Assembly (NCBI RefSeq): GCF_039523175.1
Contig: NZ_BAAAEU010000001.1
Span: 62,001 to 126,000 of the forward strand
From: Dokdonella_A soli
Lineage (GTDB): Bacteria; Pseudomonadota; Gammaproteobacteria; Xanthomonadales; Rhodanobacteraceae
Direction: 5' to 3'
DNA: 64,000 nucleotides
Position numbers and translations under genes: made by a program
In this document: one piece after another, positions 45,032 to 53,553 of the stretch
How positions within the stretch are numbered: the stretch's first letter is position 1
Layout: every line of letters starts with the position of its first letter
The notes under the pieces: model-generated
Database searches by the model: none
What the model was told of the DNA's origin: nothing
What the model saw: the letters and a program-made list of their open reading frames with translations, nothing else

Positions 45032-45544
45032 TCAGCCGAGGTCCGCGAGAAAACGCTGGAACATCGCAGCGCAATACGCGACATGCGCGCCCAGCCGATG
45101 GTCATCACGCACCAGATGCAGGGTCGCGCCGCGCTCGCGCGCGAAATCGATCGCGGCATCGACCGGGCAGAGCTCATCGCTCCAGCCGTGGACCAGCGCG
45201 GTCGGCACGTCCGCCGCGGCGAACCCATGCGGATAACCCGGAATCGCGGTCGGCAGCGCGAGCAGGAACAGGCCCTCGCAGGCGCGCCTGATCGACGCGA
45301 AGCCGGAGATGAACGCGCCCATGCTGGATCCGGCGAACACGACTCGGCCGTGCGGCGGCGCATGCTCCAGCGCGAGCGCGATGCGCGCGTCGATCGCGAG
45401 CGGATCGCGCGGCGCATCGATGTCGCGGTAGTCGGGTCGCACGTGCGCCCAGCCGAGCGCGTCGCAGACCTCGGCGAGCGCACTGACCTTGGTCGCCTGC
45501 GGCCCGCTTTCGAGACCGTGCGAGAGGATGACCGTACCTTTCAT
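45032..45544 (-). CDS. Small alpha/beta hydrolase (YqiA-like)
   Basis: A 170-residue compact alpha/beta hydrolase. It starts MKGTVILSHGLESGPQATKVSAL, has the nucleophile elbow VVFAGSSMGAFISGF (GxSxG), LVHGWSDELCPVDAAIDFA with Asp, and LVRDDHRLGAHVAYC with His. This arrangement is close to YqiA/YcfP-like esterases. It is the first gene of the two-gene transcript with rlmKL. The upstream region carries a long inverted repeat. ATG at 45544; frame extends upstream to 45676 through that repeat and is not protein-like. Confidence 0.82.
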   Translation of the reverse strand: MKGTVILSHGLESGPQATKVSALAEVCDALGWAHVRPDYRDIDAPRDPLAIDARIALALEHAPPHGRVVFAGSSMGAFISGFASIRRACEGLFLLALPTAIPGYPHGFAAADVPTALVHGWSDELCPVDAAIDFARERGATLHLVRDDHRLGAHVAYCAAMFQRFLADLG

Positions 45545-45547
45545 CGG

Positions 45548-45687
45548 GGAGCCGTGATGGGTGATTCGTGATTCGGAAGAGCGGAAGGCTACAGGCTTTT
45601 GCAGCTGCCGGCGTGGGCGCCCGCTTCGCCGCACCGGTGATGACCCGCTATGCTTCCACCAATCACGAATCACCAATCACCGGCTCC
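45548..45687. repeat. Near-perfect 26-bp inverted repeat spanning the divergent gap
   Basis: The left arm (45548-45573) and the right arm (45661-45687) are reverse complements apart from one mismatch and one inserted base. Each arm starts GGAGCC and ends GGTGATTCGTGATT in its own orientation, and each contains short tandem GTGATTC/G steps. The pair encloses about 87 bases between divergent genes, like a small non-autonomous element. Confidence 0.7.
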
Positions 45688-45690
45688 TGC

Positions 45691-46275
45691 ATGCCCGCGC
45701 TTGCGATCGACAACTGGCCCCTGCCCTACGAGGAACGCCTCGCCGAGCGTCCGTCTGCGGCGATCGACCTTGTCGTGATCCACTGCACCGAGCTGCCGGA
45801 CATGCAGATGGCGCGCGAGTTCGGCGAGCGCATCCACTATGCCGGCACGCAGACCGGCAACAGCGGCCACTACTACATCGACCTCACCGGCAAGGTGTTC
45901 CGCTTCGTCGCCGACACCCGCGTAGCGAACCACACGTTCGGCTACAACCCGCGTTCGATCGGCATCGAGCTGGTCAATATCGGCCGCTATCCGCATTGGG
46001 GTGACAGCCGCCACCAGGCGTTCACCGTGCCGTACACGCACGAACAGATTGACTCGCTGCGTGCGCTGCTCGCGCAGCTGCGCAACGATCACGCGAACCT
46101 GCATTGGATCGCTGGCCACGAGGACCTCGACCGCCGCCTCGAACCGGCCATCGACGATCCGGCGAAACTATTGCCCCGCCGACTGGATCCGGGCCCGCTG
46201 TTCCCATGGGCCGAGGTGATCGACGGCAGCGGCCTGGAACGGTTGTCGCCGCCCGCAAGCGAGCATTCGCACTAG
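45691..46275 (+). CDS. N-acetylmuramoyl-L-alanine amidase, AmpD-like
   Basis: A 194-residue amidase-2 family protein without signal peptide. The zinc ligands are visible: VVIHCTELPDMQMAREF (His near residue 31), NHTFGYNPRSIGIELVNIGR (His with Glu) and IAGHEDLDRRLEPAIDDPAK (His). ANHTFGYNxxSIGIELVN is diagnostic for the family. A cytosolic location suggests processing of muropeptides in cell-wall recycling as in AmpD, or a related amidase; the latter lacks the strict 1,6-anhydro selectivity. ATG at 45691 follows immediately after the repeat arm. Confidence 0.9.
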   Translation: MPALAIDNWPLPYEERLAERPSAAIDLVVIHCTELPDMQMAREFGERIHYAGTQTGNSGHYYIDLTGKVFRFVADTRVANHTFGYNPRSIGIELVNIGRYPHWGDSRHQAFTVPYTHEQIDSLRALLAQLRNDHANLHWIAGHEDLDRRLEPAIDDPAKLLPRRLDPGPLFPWAEVIDGSGLERLSPPASEHSH

Positions 46276-46286
46276 TCCGGCACGGC

Positions 46287-46292
46287 TATACT
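46287..46292 (+). promoter_or_regulatory. Candidate -10 element for tesB
   Basis: TATACT is 29 bases upstream of the tesB ATG at 46322. The -35 candidate is poor (CATTCG). Leader of about 20 bases predicted. Confidence 0.35.
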
Positions 46293-46321
46293 TGCGCGCC
46301 TTTTTTCCAGCGCGCGCGCTC

Positions 46322-47194
46322 ATGACCACGCCCCCCGTCGACGAACTGCTCTCCCTGCTCCAGTTGGAACGCCTCGAGGACAACCTGTTCCGGGGCGAGA
46401 GCCGCGACATCGGTACGCGCTACGTGTTCGGCGGCCAGGTGCTCGGACAGGCGCTGTCGGCGGCCCAGCAGACCGTCGAGGACGACCGCAGCGCGCATTC
46501 GCTGCACGCGTATTTCCTGCGCGCAGGCGACATCGACAAGCCGATCGTGTACACCGTCGAGCGCACGCGCGACGGCGGCAGCTTCTCGATGCGTCGCGTG
46601 ACCGCGATCCAGCACGGCCAGCCGATCTTCAATTTCGCAGCGTCGTTCCAGGTCGACGAGCCCGGCGTCGAGCACCAGTTGCCGATGCCGGCCGTACCCA
46701 AGCCCGAGGACATCGAGCCGACCGCGCCATTGCCGGCCGAGGAACTCGCGAAACTTCCGCCGAAGCTGCAGCGCTGGTTCGGGCGCTCCGGTCCGTTCGA
46801 ATTCCGCCATGTCTATCCGCGCGACGAGCTCAATCCGCCCAAGCGGCCGCCGTTCCAGCAGGTCTGGTTCCGGTTGAGCCACAAGATCGACGCCAACCCG
46901 GCGCTGCATCGCGCACTGCTTGCGTACTCGTCGGATTTCCATCTGATCGGCACGACCATGTTCCCGCACGGCATCTCGTTCCTGCAGCGCAACGTGCAGG
47001 TCGCCAGCCTCGACCACGCGATGTGGTTCCATCGCCCGCTGCGCGTCGACGAGTGGCTGCTGTACTCGTGCGACAGCCCGACGGCGCAGGGTGCGCGAGG
47101 CCTCGCCCGCGGCATGATCTACAGCGAGGATGGCCGCCTGGTCGCCTCGACCGCGCAGGAAGGGCTGGTACGGCTGCGGCCGGAATCGGCGTGA
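46322..47194 (+). CDS. tesB: Acyl-CoA thioesterase II
   Basis: A 290-residue double hot-dog enzyme hydrolysing medium- to long-chain acyl-CoA. It starts LLQLERLEDNLFRGESRDIG, then VFGGQVLGQALSAAQQTV, and the C-terminal half with LDHAMWFHRPLRVDEWLLY, followed by ARGLARGMIYSEDGRLVASTAQEGL (in part), where Asp, Thr/Ser and Gln of the E. coli TesB triad region lie. Length equals E. coli TesB (286). ATG at 46322; the frame reaches back to 46292 but that includes the -10. Monocistronic. Confidence 0.95.
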   Translation: MTTPPVDELLSLLQLERLEDNLFRGESRDIGTRYVFGGQVLGQALSAAQQTVEDDRSAHSLHAYFLRAGDIDKPIVYTVERTRDGGSFSMRRVTAIQHGQPIFNFAASFQVDEPGVEHQLPMPAVPKPEDIEPTAPLPAEELAKLPPKLQRWFGRSGPFEFRHVYPRDELNPPKRPPFQQVWFRLSHKIDANPALHRALLAYSSDFHLIGTTMFPHGISFLQRNVQVASLDHAMWFHRPLRVDEWLLYSCDSPTAQGARGLARGMIYSEDGRLVASTAQEGLVRLRPESA

Positions 47195-47241
47195 CCCGAA
47201 CGATCGCGCACATCGGCAGCCGCGGTTTCGCCACGTCCTGC

Positions 47242-47247
47242 TAAAAT
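47242..47247 (+). promoter_or_regulatory. -10 element TAAAAT directly before an ATG
   Basis: TAAAAT ends 6 bases before the ATG at 47254, so the mRNA is probably leaderless. No ribosome binding site is visible between the -10 and ATG. Confidence 0.45.
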
Positions 47248-47253
47248 CCGCCC

Positions 47254-47643
47254 ATGCGCCAGATCTACACATCACCGCGGATGGAGAACATCCAGCGCGT
47301 CGTCGCCTTGATGGCCGAGCACGGCATCGAGACCTCGATCAGCAATCGCCGCGCCTACCAGGGCGCGGACTGGAAGCGCTTCAGCTACACCGCGAAAGGC
47401 GACCGCGATTCCTGGCCGCAGGTGTCGGTCGTGCGCTCGGAGGACCAGACCCGCGCGCGGCAGGTGCTGCGCGATGCGGGGCTGGAACCGGCGATCCGCT
47501 TTGCCGACGAGCTCGCGGCCTCACGTGGCGTTGGCGATGACAACGGCCGTCGTCGCCTCTCGATGCGCCTGAAACTGGTGATCCTGGCCCTGATTGGCGG
47601 CGTCGCCGCGTTGATTGCGATCAGCCAATACCAGCAGTGGTGA
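47254..47643 (+). CDS. Hypothetical protein with N-terminal signal-transducing-like domain and C-terminal membrane helix
   Basis: A 129-residue protein. Residues 1-80 (MRQIYTSPRMENIQRVVALM, HGIETSISNRRAYQGADW, VSVVRSEDQTRARQVLRDAG) have the compact alpha/beta pattern of DUF2007-like putative signal-transducing domains. Xanthomonad homologues are sometimes called pathogenicity-like, without evidence. A C-terminal helix (LKLVILALIGGVAALIAISQ, residues 104-123) anchors it in the membrane, orientation unknown. Promoter sits at the start codon, so likely leaderless. Confidence 0.6.
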   Translation: MRQIYTSPRMENIQRVVALMAEHGIETSISNRRAYQGADWKRFSYTAKGDRDSWPQVSVVRSEDQTRARQVLRDAGLEPAIRFADELAASRGVGDDNGRRRLSMRLKLVILALIGGVAALIAISQYQQW

Positions 47644-47882
47644 TTGCGGAACTCCATCCGGCATCGACGTCCGGATTCGTCAGCGAGACGCGCATCTTGC
47701 CGATCCTCGCGTTTCAGCCGCATCTTCAGTTTTGCGCGATCCGGCAGAATGCGGCGCGTCGCCTGCGCGGCGCAGGAGAAGAGCTGGCGGGGCTTTGGGG
47801 GCACATCGACGCGACGGCGCGGCGAGCGCGCCGCCTCGACGCCGGCAAACACCGCTGCCTCGCGTACGCGTAGAATCCCCCC
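47644..47882. other. 239-base gap, no convincing gene
   Basis: Both strands are open in some frames, for example a 78-codon plus-strand frame (47637-47873) and minus-strand frames with MRVSLTNPDVDAGWSS, but none has a ribosome binding site or recognised domain. It may be a decayed gene or repeat. The bpt promoter lies at its right end. Confidence 0.35.
47871..47876 (+). promoter_or_regulatory. -10 element TAGAAT directly before bpt
   Basis: TAGAAT ends 6 bases before the bpt ATG at 47883, so the mRNA is probably leaderless, as for other genes in this window. Confidence 0.45.
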
Positions 47883-48590
47883 ATGCGTTCGGATGTCGTC
47901 CGCCTGTTTCAGACCCTGCCGCACCCGTGCGGCTATTTCAGCGAACGCACCGCACAGAACATCGTCATCGACCCGAGCGCGCCGCAGCTGCCGCAGATCT
48001 ACGATCTGGCGGTGCAGCGTGGCTACCGCCGCGCCGGTGGCCATGTCTACCATCCGCAGTGCGGCGGCTGCCGTGCCTGCATCGCCTGCCGCGTGCCGGT
48101 CGCGCGCTTCCGCGCGGATCGCAGCCAGCGCCGCTGCCTCGCGCGCAACGACGACCTCGTCACGCACGTCATGCCGGCGAGTTACACGGACGAATATTTC
48201 TCGCTGTATCGGCGCTATCTGCGTGCGCGCCACCCGGACGGCGGCATGGACGATGCGCGCCCGGAGGACTTCGCACGCTTCCTCTATACCGCCTGGAGTC
48301 CGACCCGCTTCATCGAGTTCCGCCAGGGCGACCGCCTGCTCGCGGTCGCGGTGACCGATTTCTGCGCGGCCGGACTTTCAGCCGTCTACACGTTCTTCGA
48401 CCCGGACGAGGAAGCCCGTGGTCTCGGCACGTTCGCGATCCTCAGCCAGCTGCGTCTCGCGTATGAACAGGCGCTGCCGCACGTCTATCTCGGCTTCTGG
48501 ATCGATAGCCACCCGAAGATGCACTACAAGACGCGCTACCGGCCGCTCGAGGTGCTGCGCGAAGGCAGCTGGCACGAACTGGAAGCGTAG
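47883..48590 (+). CDS. bpt: Aspartate/glutamate leucyltransferase (arginyltransferase family)
   Basis: A 235-residue enzyme that adds leucine from Leu-tRNA to N-terminal Asp or Glu of proteins, marking them for ClpS-ClpAP degradation (N-end rule). The N-terminal Cys motifs are CGYFSERTAQNIVIDP and CGGCRACIACRVPVARF, and the C-terminal region contains YLGFWIDSHPKMHYKTRYRP. Length is typical (about 240). Leaderless-type promoter upstream. It is followed by a small convergent hypothetical gene. Confident. Confidence 0.96.
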   Translation: MRSDVVRLFQTLPHPCGYFSERTAQNIVIDPSAPQLPQIYDLAVQRGYRRAGGHVYHPQCGGCRACIACRVPVARFRADRSQRRCLARNDDLVTHVMPASYTDEYFSLYRRYLRARHPDGGMDDARPEDFARFLYTAWSPTRFIEFRQGDRLLAVAVTDFCAAGLSAVYTFFDPDEEARGLGTFAILSQLRLAYEQALPHVYLGFWIDSHPKMHYKTRYRPLEVLREGSWHELEA

Positions 48591-48598
48591 CCGGCGGT

Positions 48599-48865
48599 TC
48601 AGACAAAGCCGATCTCGTGCTCGCCGTGCATCGACATCACGAGCTTGACCATCGACACCGGCACCATGATCTCCAACTTGAGTGACTCGCCCTGTGGACC
48701 CGTGCCAGCCAGAGTCATGCCGAACAGCGGGCCGGACGAATCGATCTCCGCACAGACGATATGCGGGCCGCCGGGCGCGTCGCGCAGGTACGGCTTGATC
48801 GCTTCGCCGAGCGCTTCGATCGCTTGGGGGAACAGGAACACGGCGTAGTTCGGTGCGTCGGTCAT
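48599..48865 (-). CDS. Small conserved hypothetical protein
   Basis: An 88-residue soluble protein (MTDAPNYAVFLFPQAIEALG, VCAEIDSSGPLFGMTLAG, VPVSMVKLVMSMHGEHEIGF), with a compact alpha/beta look and no Cys. I do not recognise the family. ATG at 48865 is preceded by a GAGAG Shine-Dalgarno-like sequence. It is transcribed after purT with a 33-base gap on the same strand, so it may share its transcript. Confidence 0.6.
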   Translation of the reverse strand: MTDAPNYAVFLFPQAIEALGEAIKPYLRDAPGGPHIVCAEIDSSGPLFGMTLAGTGPQGESLKLEIMVPVSMVKLVMSMHGEHEIGFV

Positions 48866-48898
48866 GTGCGGTCTCTCACTGGATTTCGATAGTGGATG

Positions 48899-50080
48899 TC
48901 ACGGTTCGACGCCAAGCTGCGCGGCGGCGCGGATCGCCTTGGCGACCGCCGACTCGATATCGACATCGCGCGCCAGCGTGACCGCCATGCGGCGATGTCC
49001 CTGCACTTCCGGCTTGCCAAATAGCCGCAGCATCGTGTCCGGCTCGGCTAGCGCGGCGGCGACGCCGGTGTAGCGCGGGCGATTGCCCTGCCCGCTCGCG
49101 AGCACGGCGCACGATGCGGACGGTCCGAGCTGGCGGATCGCCGGGATCGGCAGACCGAGGATCGCGCGCGCATGCAGCGCGAATTCGGAAAGATCCTGCG
49201 AGATCAGCGTGACCAGGCCGGTGTCGTGCGGCCGTGGGCTGACCTCGGAAAAGATCACGTCATCGCCCTTGACGAAGAACTCCACGCCGAACACGCCGCG
49301 CCCGCCGAGCGCACCGGTAATCGCGGCGGCCTGGCGCTGCGCCTCGGCAAGCGCCTTGTCGCTCATCGCCTGCGGCTGCCAGGATTCGCGGTAGTCGCCC
49401 TGTTCCTGGCGATGGCCGATCGGCGCGCAGAAGCGGGTGCCGCCGGCGTGGCGCACGGTTAGCTGAGTGATCTCGTAGTCGAAGTCGACGAAGCCCTCGA
49501 CGATGCAGCGGCCCTTGCCGGCGCGGCCACCGGACTGCGCGTAGTCCCAGGCCGCATCGACTTCACCGGCGCCGCGAACAGTGCTCTGACCCTTGCCGGA
49601 GCTGCTCATGACCGGTTTGATCACGAACGGCAGGCCGATGTCGGCGATCGCCGCATCGTATTCCTCGCGCGTGTCGACGAAGCGGTAGCGCGAGGTCGGC
49701 AGGCCGAGTTCCTCGGCCGCGAGACGTCGGATGCCTTCGCGGTCCATCGTGAGCCAGGCCGCACGAGCGGTCGGGATCACGGTCAGGCCCTGCTGTTCCA
49801 GTTCGACCAGCGTGGGCGTATGGATCGCCTCGATCTCCGGGACGACGTAGTCGGGTTTCTCGAGCTCAATGACCCGGCGCAGCTCGGCGCCGTCGAGCAT
49901 GTTGATCACATGCGAACGATGCGCAACCTGCATCGCCGGCGCATTCGCATAGCGGTCCACCGCGATCACCTCGACCGCCAGACGTTGCAGCTCGATCGCG
50001 ACCTCCTTGCCGAGTTCACCGGAGCCGAGCAGGAGCACGCGGATTGCGGTGTCGGTATGCGGGGTGCCGAACGGTTTCAT
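48899..50080 (-). CDS. purT: Formate-dependent phosphoribosylglycinamide formyltransferase
   Basis: A 393-residue ATP-grasp enzyme using formate and ATP to formylate GAR in purine synthesis, an alternative to folate-dependent PurN. It begins FGTPHTDTAIRVLLLGSGELGKEVAIEL, then the ATP-grasp residues VMSSSGKGQSTV, EGFVDFDYEITQLTVR, GRGVFGVEFFVKGDDVIFSE and SPRPHDTGLVTL. The start is ATG at 50080 with GGAACC upstream; the frame extends to 50152 without family similarity. Length matches E. coli PurT (392). Confident. Confidence 0.97.
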   Translation of the reverse strand: MKPFGTPHTDTAIRVLLLGSGELGKEVAIELQRLAVEVIAVDRYANAPAMQVAHRSHVINMLDGAELRRVIELEKPDYVVPEIEAIHTPTLVELEQQGLTVIPTARAAWLTMDREGIRRLAAEELGLPTSRYRFVDTREEYDAAIADIGLPFVIKPVMSSSGKGQSTVRGAGEVDAAWDYAQSGGRAGKGRCIVEGFVDFDYEITQLTVRHAGGTRFCAPIGHRQEQGDYRESWQPQAMSDKALAEAQRQAAAITGALGGRGVFGVEFFVKGDDVIFSEVSPRPHDTGLVTLISQDLSEFALHARAILGLPIPAIRQLGPSASCAVLASGQGNRPRYTGVAAALAEPDTMLRLFGKPEVQGHRRMAVTLARDVDIESAVAKAIRAAAQLGVEP

Positions 50081-50216
50081 GCAGGGTTCCGGGAAAAACG
50101 GGCCGGCGATTGTAATCGACGCGCCGCTTGGCCGTTCCTGAGGAGCGTCCAACCACGCGCGCGAGCGCCGCCCGCTTTCGCTGGCACAATGCCCTCTCGC
50201 TCAACCGGATCCGCAC

Positions 50217-51668
50217 ATGCACTTTGTTATTCGAAGGAACGTCTGGCTCGCCGGCCTGCTCGCGCTGCCATTGCTAGCGCACGCCACGCCACTGGAGGAC
50301 CAGTGGTTCACGGTGCTGCTCGACGGTCGCAAGATCGGCGCGTTCGAATCGAAACGCGAGGTCAAGGGCAGCCAGGTCGTCACCACGCAAGCGCTCGAGC
50401 TGGTACTCGACCGCGCCGGTTCGCACGTCGCGCTCGGCAGTACGGAAACCTCGACCGAGACCGCCGACGGCCAGCCACTCGCGTTCCGCAGCCTGTCGCG
50501 GCTTTCCGGGAACGAAACCATCGTTGACGGCCGCCTCCGCAATGGCGCAGCCGACATCACCACGCGGAGCAGCGGCGAGACCCGGCAGCGCCGCCTGCCA
50601 TGGCCGAACGGCGCGCTGCTGCCGGAAGGCCAGCGCCTTGCCGGCCTGCGTGCCGGATTGGCGCCGGGCACGAAATACCGCGCGCTGTCGTTCCAGCCAT
50701 CCAGCCTCGATGCGGCCGAAGTCGTCAGCGTGGTCGCGGCACCGGAGGAGGTGGATCTGCCCGGTGGGCGCATGCGCCTGTATCCGGTCGAGCAGACCAT
50801 CGCATTTCCCGGCGCGCCGATGAAGACCCGCGCCTGGGTCGATGCGGACCAGACGATCCACAAGCTGACCATGCCGATCATGGGCGTCGAACTCACCCTG
50901 CTCGCCTGCGACCACGCCTGCGCGACTGCGCCGAACCAGGGCACCGACGTGTTCGAGCGCACGCTGATGCCATCGCCGCGGCCGCTGCGCATCGAGGAAC
51001 TCGCGGGCGCGATGCGCTACACGCTGGCGGCGCGTGACCGCGACGCGAAACTCGCGTTACCCGAGACCGACGAACAGCGTGTCGAGCGCAGGGACGGCGC
51101 CGTCGTCGTCACGATCCGGCGCACCGCCGCGGCGCACGCCGAGGCCAAGCCGGATGCCAACGACTACGCACCGAACGACTGGCTGCAGAGCAAGGCGCCG
51201 GAGATCGTGCGTCTGGCGCAGCGTGCGGTCGGCGACGCCCGTGCGCCGCGCGAGCGGATGCAGCGCATCGAGGCCTTCGTGCGCGGCTTCATCCGCACCA
51301 AGAGCCTCGATGTCGGTTATGCCTCCGCGCTCGAAGTGGCACGCAAGCCGGAAGGCGACTGCACCGAACACGCGGTCCTCGTTGCCGCGCTCGGCCGCGC
51401 GCTCGGTATCGCGACGCGGGTCGTCGACGGGCTTGCCTACGCGCCAGGCTTCGCGGGCAAGGACCAGGTCTTCGTTCCGCACGCCTGGGCACAGGCCTTC
51501 GTCGATGGCCGCTGGCAGAGCTTCGACGCGGCCCTGCACGGCTTCGACGCCGGCCATATCGCGCTATCGGTCGGCGACGGCGATCCGTGGCGGTTCTATT
51601 CCGGCCTCGATCTGCTCGGCCGCATCGAACTGCGCAAGGCCGAATCGATCGCCGAGCCGATCCAGTAA
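50217..51668 (+). CDS. Exported transglutaminase-like superfamily protein
   Basis: A 483-residue exported protein. Signal peptide residues 1-23 (WLAGLLALPLLAHA). The N-terminal 320 residues form a beta-rich region without a recognised domain. The C-terminal transglutaminase-like core has the catalytic triad: EGDCTEHAVLVAAL with Cys382, FVPHAWAQAFVDG with His422 and SFDAALHGF with Asp437. Proteins of this type act as proteases or transpeptidases on envelope proteins; no substrate is apparent. A CACAAT -10-like element (50185-50190) lies 27 bases upstream. It is divergent from purT and convergent with the cysteine synthase gene. Confidence 0.88.
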   Translation: MHFVIRRNVWLAGLLALPLLAHATPLEDQWFTVLLDGRKIGAFESKREVKGSQVVTTQALELVLDRAGSHVALGSTETSTETADGQPLAFRSLSRLSGNETIVDGRLRNGAADITTRSSGETRQRRLPWPNGALLPEGQRLAGLRAGLAPGTKYRALSFQPSSLDAAEVVSVVAAPEEVDLPGGRMRLYPVEQTIAFPGAPMKTRAWVDADQTIHKLTMPIMGVELTLLACDHACATAPNQGTDVFERTLMPSPRPLRIEELAGAMRYTLAARDRDAKLALPETDEQRVERRDGAVVVTIRRTAAAHAEAKPDANDYAPNDWLQSKAPEIVRLAQRAVGDARAPRERMQRIEAFVRGFIRTKSLDVGYASALEVARKPEGDCTEHAVLVAALGRALGIATRVVDGLAYAPGFAGKDQVFVPHAWAQAFVDGRWQSFDAALHGFDAGHIALSVGDGDPWRFYSGLDLLGRIELRKAESIAEPIQ

Positions 51669-51764
51669 GGGCGACGCGAAGTGATAAGCGATCGATTTGA
51701 TCGGGAATATTTGCGTTAGGGAAGGTCTGAACAATTCGCCGTCCGCCGGTAGTTCAGCGGTTCC

Positions 51765-53267
51765 TTAGCGCGGATGCAGCCAGCCGGGTAGCAGACTGTC
51801 AGGGTCGACATGAATGCTTTCGTCGACGAGAACGCCGTGCTGCGCGAGGAGCCGCTGCAGCCGGCCGTCCTTGAAAGCGTCGAGGGTTTCGGTCGCCCCG
51901 CCGATGAATTCGCCGCCGACGAAGACCTGTGGAATGGTCTTGCTGCCGCTGCGCTCGCGCAGCACGGCGCGAATCTGTCCACCGCGATCGTCGCGCTGGT
52001 AAGCGGTCGAATCCAGATCGACTGACCGGTACGGGATCCGGCAGATTGCGAAGAGTTTGCGCACCGCCCAGCAGAACTCGCACCACTCCAACGCGAACAT
52101 GACGAGCGGCTGTTCCGCGTCGCCAATGACGCGCGCGACAAAATCCGCGACCTCGGCCGATGCGACCGGTTCGGCTGCCGCCGGCGGTTGCTGAACGATG
52201 GGCGCTGCCGCGGACGCAGGCGCATCGAAGCGCGCGCTCGGCGTGGAGCGCGAGATCTCGAGTTCTTCCGTCGTCATGTCGACACCAACGCCTTCGAACA
52301 GCGGTGTCGTGAGATAACGCTCGCCGGTGTCAGGCAGCATGCACACGATATTCGCGCCGGTGGTGGCGGCTGCGGAAATCTGCAGCGCACCGGCCAGGGT
52401 GGCGCCGCCCGAAATACCCGTGAATATGCCCTCGGCACGCGCCAACTCGCGCGCGCAGCGCAGCGCGTCGGCGCCATTGACCGGCACTATCTTGTCGATC
52501 AACTTGAGCGCGACCGCGTCCTCGGTCAGCTTCGGAATGAAGTCCGGCGTCCAACCCTGCATCAGGTGCGGGCGAAAACTCGGATGGCTGTCGACGGGGC
52601 TGCCATCTGCGCGACGCGCCTGCACGATGCCGCTGCCGAGCGTCGGCGAGTTGTCCGGCTCACACACGACGATTGCCGTCTCCGGGCGCTGCGCCTTCAG
52701 CACGCGTGCGACGCCCTTGAGCGTGCCGCCGGTGCCGCAACCGGTGACCCAGTAGTCGAGCCTGTCGTTTTCGAACGCACCGAGAATTTCCAGCGCGGTC
52801 GTGCGCGAATGGATATCGGCGTTGGCCTCGTTCTCGAACTGGCGGCACAGAAACCAGCCATGCGCCTGCGCCAATTCCACCGCTTTGGCCAGCATGCCGG
52901 TGCCCTTGAGCGCGGCCGGCGTGAGCACGACTCGCGCGCCGAGAAAGCGCATCATCTTGCGCCGCTCGATGCTGAAATTCTCAGCCATCGTCACGACGAG
53001 CGGATAGCCCTTGACCGCGCACACCATCGCCAGGCCGATTCCGGTGTTGCCGCTCGTCGCTTCGATCACGGTTTGCCCTGGGCGCAGCGCGCCGCTGCGC
53101 TCGGCGTCCTCGATGACGCCGATCGCGAGGCGATCCTTGACCGAGCCCATCGGATTGAAAGCCTCGATCTTGACGAACAGGTTCACCTGCGGCGGGGCAA
53201 GCCTCGTCAGTCGAACCAGCGGCGTGTTTCCGATCGTCCCGAGGACGTTGTTGAATTTGGTAGGCAA
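51765..53267 (-). CDS. Cysteine synthase fused to a C-terminal glutaredoxin
   Basis: A 500-residue fusion. Residues 1-320 are O-acetylserine sulfhydrylase of CysK type: NPMGSVKDRLAIG with PLP Lys44, EATSGNTGIG, VTGCGTGGTLKGVARVLKA and EGIFTGISGGATLAGALQIS. A Pro/Ala-rich linker (residues 335-375) leads to a glutaredoxin domain: ALEWCEFCWAVRKL with CxxC at 396-399, TIPQVFVGGEFIGGATETLD (cis-Pro and glutathione-binding segment). A glutaredoxin joined to a cysteine synthase could reduce the enzyme's own product or partner thiols. It is a single gene, not a frameshift. ATG at 53267. The neighbouring SPFH gene is divergent. Confidence 0.92.
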   Translation of the reverse strand: MPTKFNNVLGTIGNTPLVRLTRLAPPQVNLFVKIEAFNPMGSVKDRLAIGVIEDAERSGALRPGQTVIEATSGNTGIGLAMVCAVKGYPLVVTMAENFSIERRKMMRFLGARVVLTPAALKGTGMLAKAVELAQAHGWFLCRQFENEANADIHSRTTALEILGAFENDRLDYWVTGCGTGGTLKGVARVLKAQRPETAIVVCEPDNSPTLGSGIVQARRADGSPVDSHPSFRPHLMQGWTPDFIPKLTEDAVALKLIDKIVPVNGADALRCARELARAEGIFTGISGGATLAGALQISAAATTGANIVCMLPDTGERYLTTPLFEGVGVDMTTEELEISRSTPSARFDAPASAAAPIVQQPPAAAEPVASAEVADFVARVIGDAEQPLVMFALEWCEFCWAVRKLFAICRIPYRSVDLDSTAYQRDDRGGQIRAVLRERSGSKTIPQVFVGGEFIGGATETLDAFKDGRLQRLLAQHGVLVDESIHVDPDSLLPGWLHPR

Positions 53268-53505
53268 GAGTGGATTCCTCGCCTGAACGCAGAGAGATTA
53301 TGCGGCGCCAGTGTGCTTGGACCAAGCGGAATTCCGCTGCCGCGCCACAGGCGGCGCTCGGCCCGAGGCGGACAGTCACGGGCGGCAGCCATTGGGCAAA
53401 ACCCGGTCATTACCGGGAGCAGCTCCCCGTAACGGTTCGGGTTGCTGGTCGCATCCGATCACGTGAACAGCTGGGCCGACGCCTACCGAGGGCCGACTAG
53501 CAAAA

Positions 53506-53523
53506 TGATATCTTTGTGATATC
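53506..53523. promoter_or_regulatory. Direct repeat TGATATC with 11-base period, candidate operator of the SPFH operon
   Basis: TGATATC occurs at 53506-53512 and again at 53517-53523, a spacing of one helical turn, each containing the palindrome GATATC. They lie 31-48 bases upstream of the SPFH ATG. The encoded ribbon-helix-helix protein, or another repressor, could bind both on one face of the DNA. Confidence 0.5.
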
Positions 53524-53553
53524 GTATCTCCATTGACACGGGAGATCCGATCC

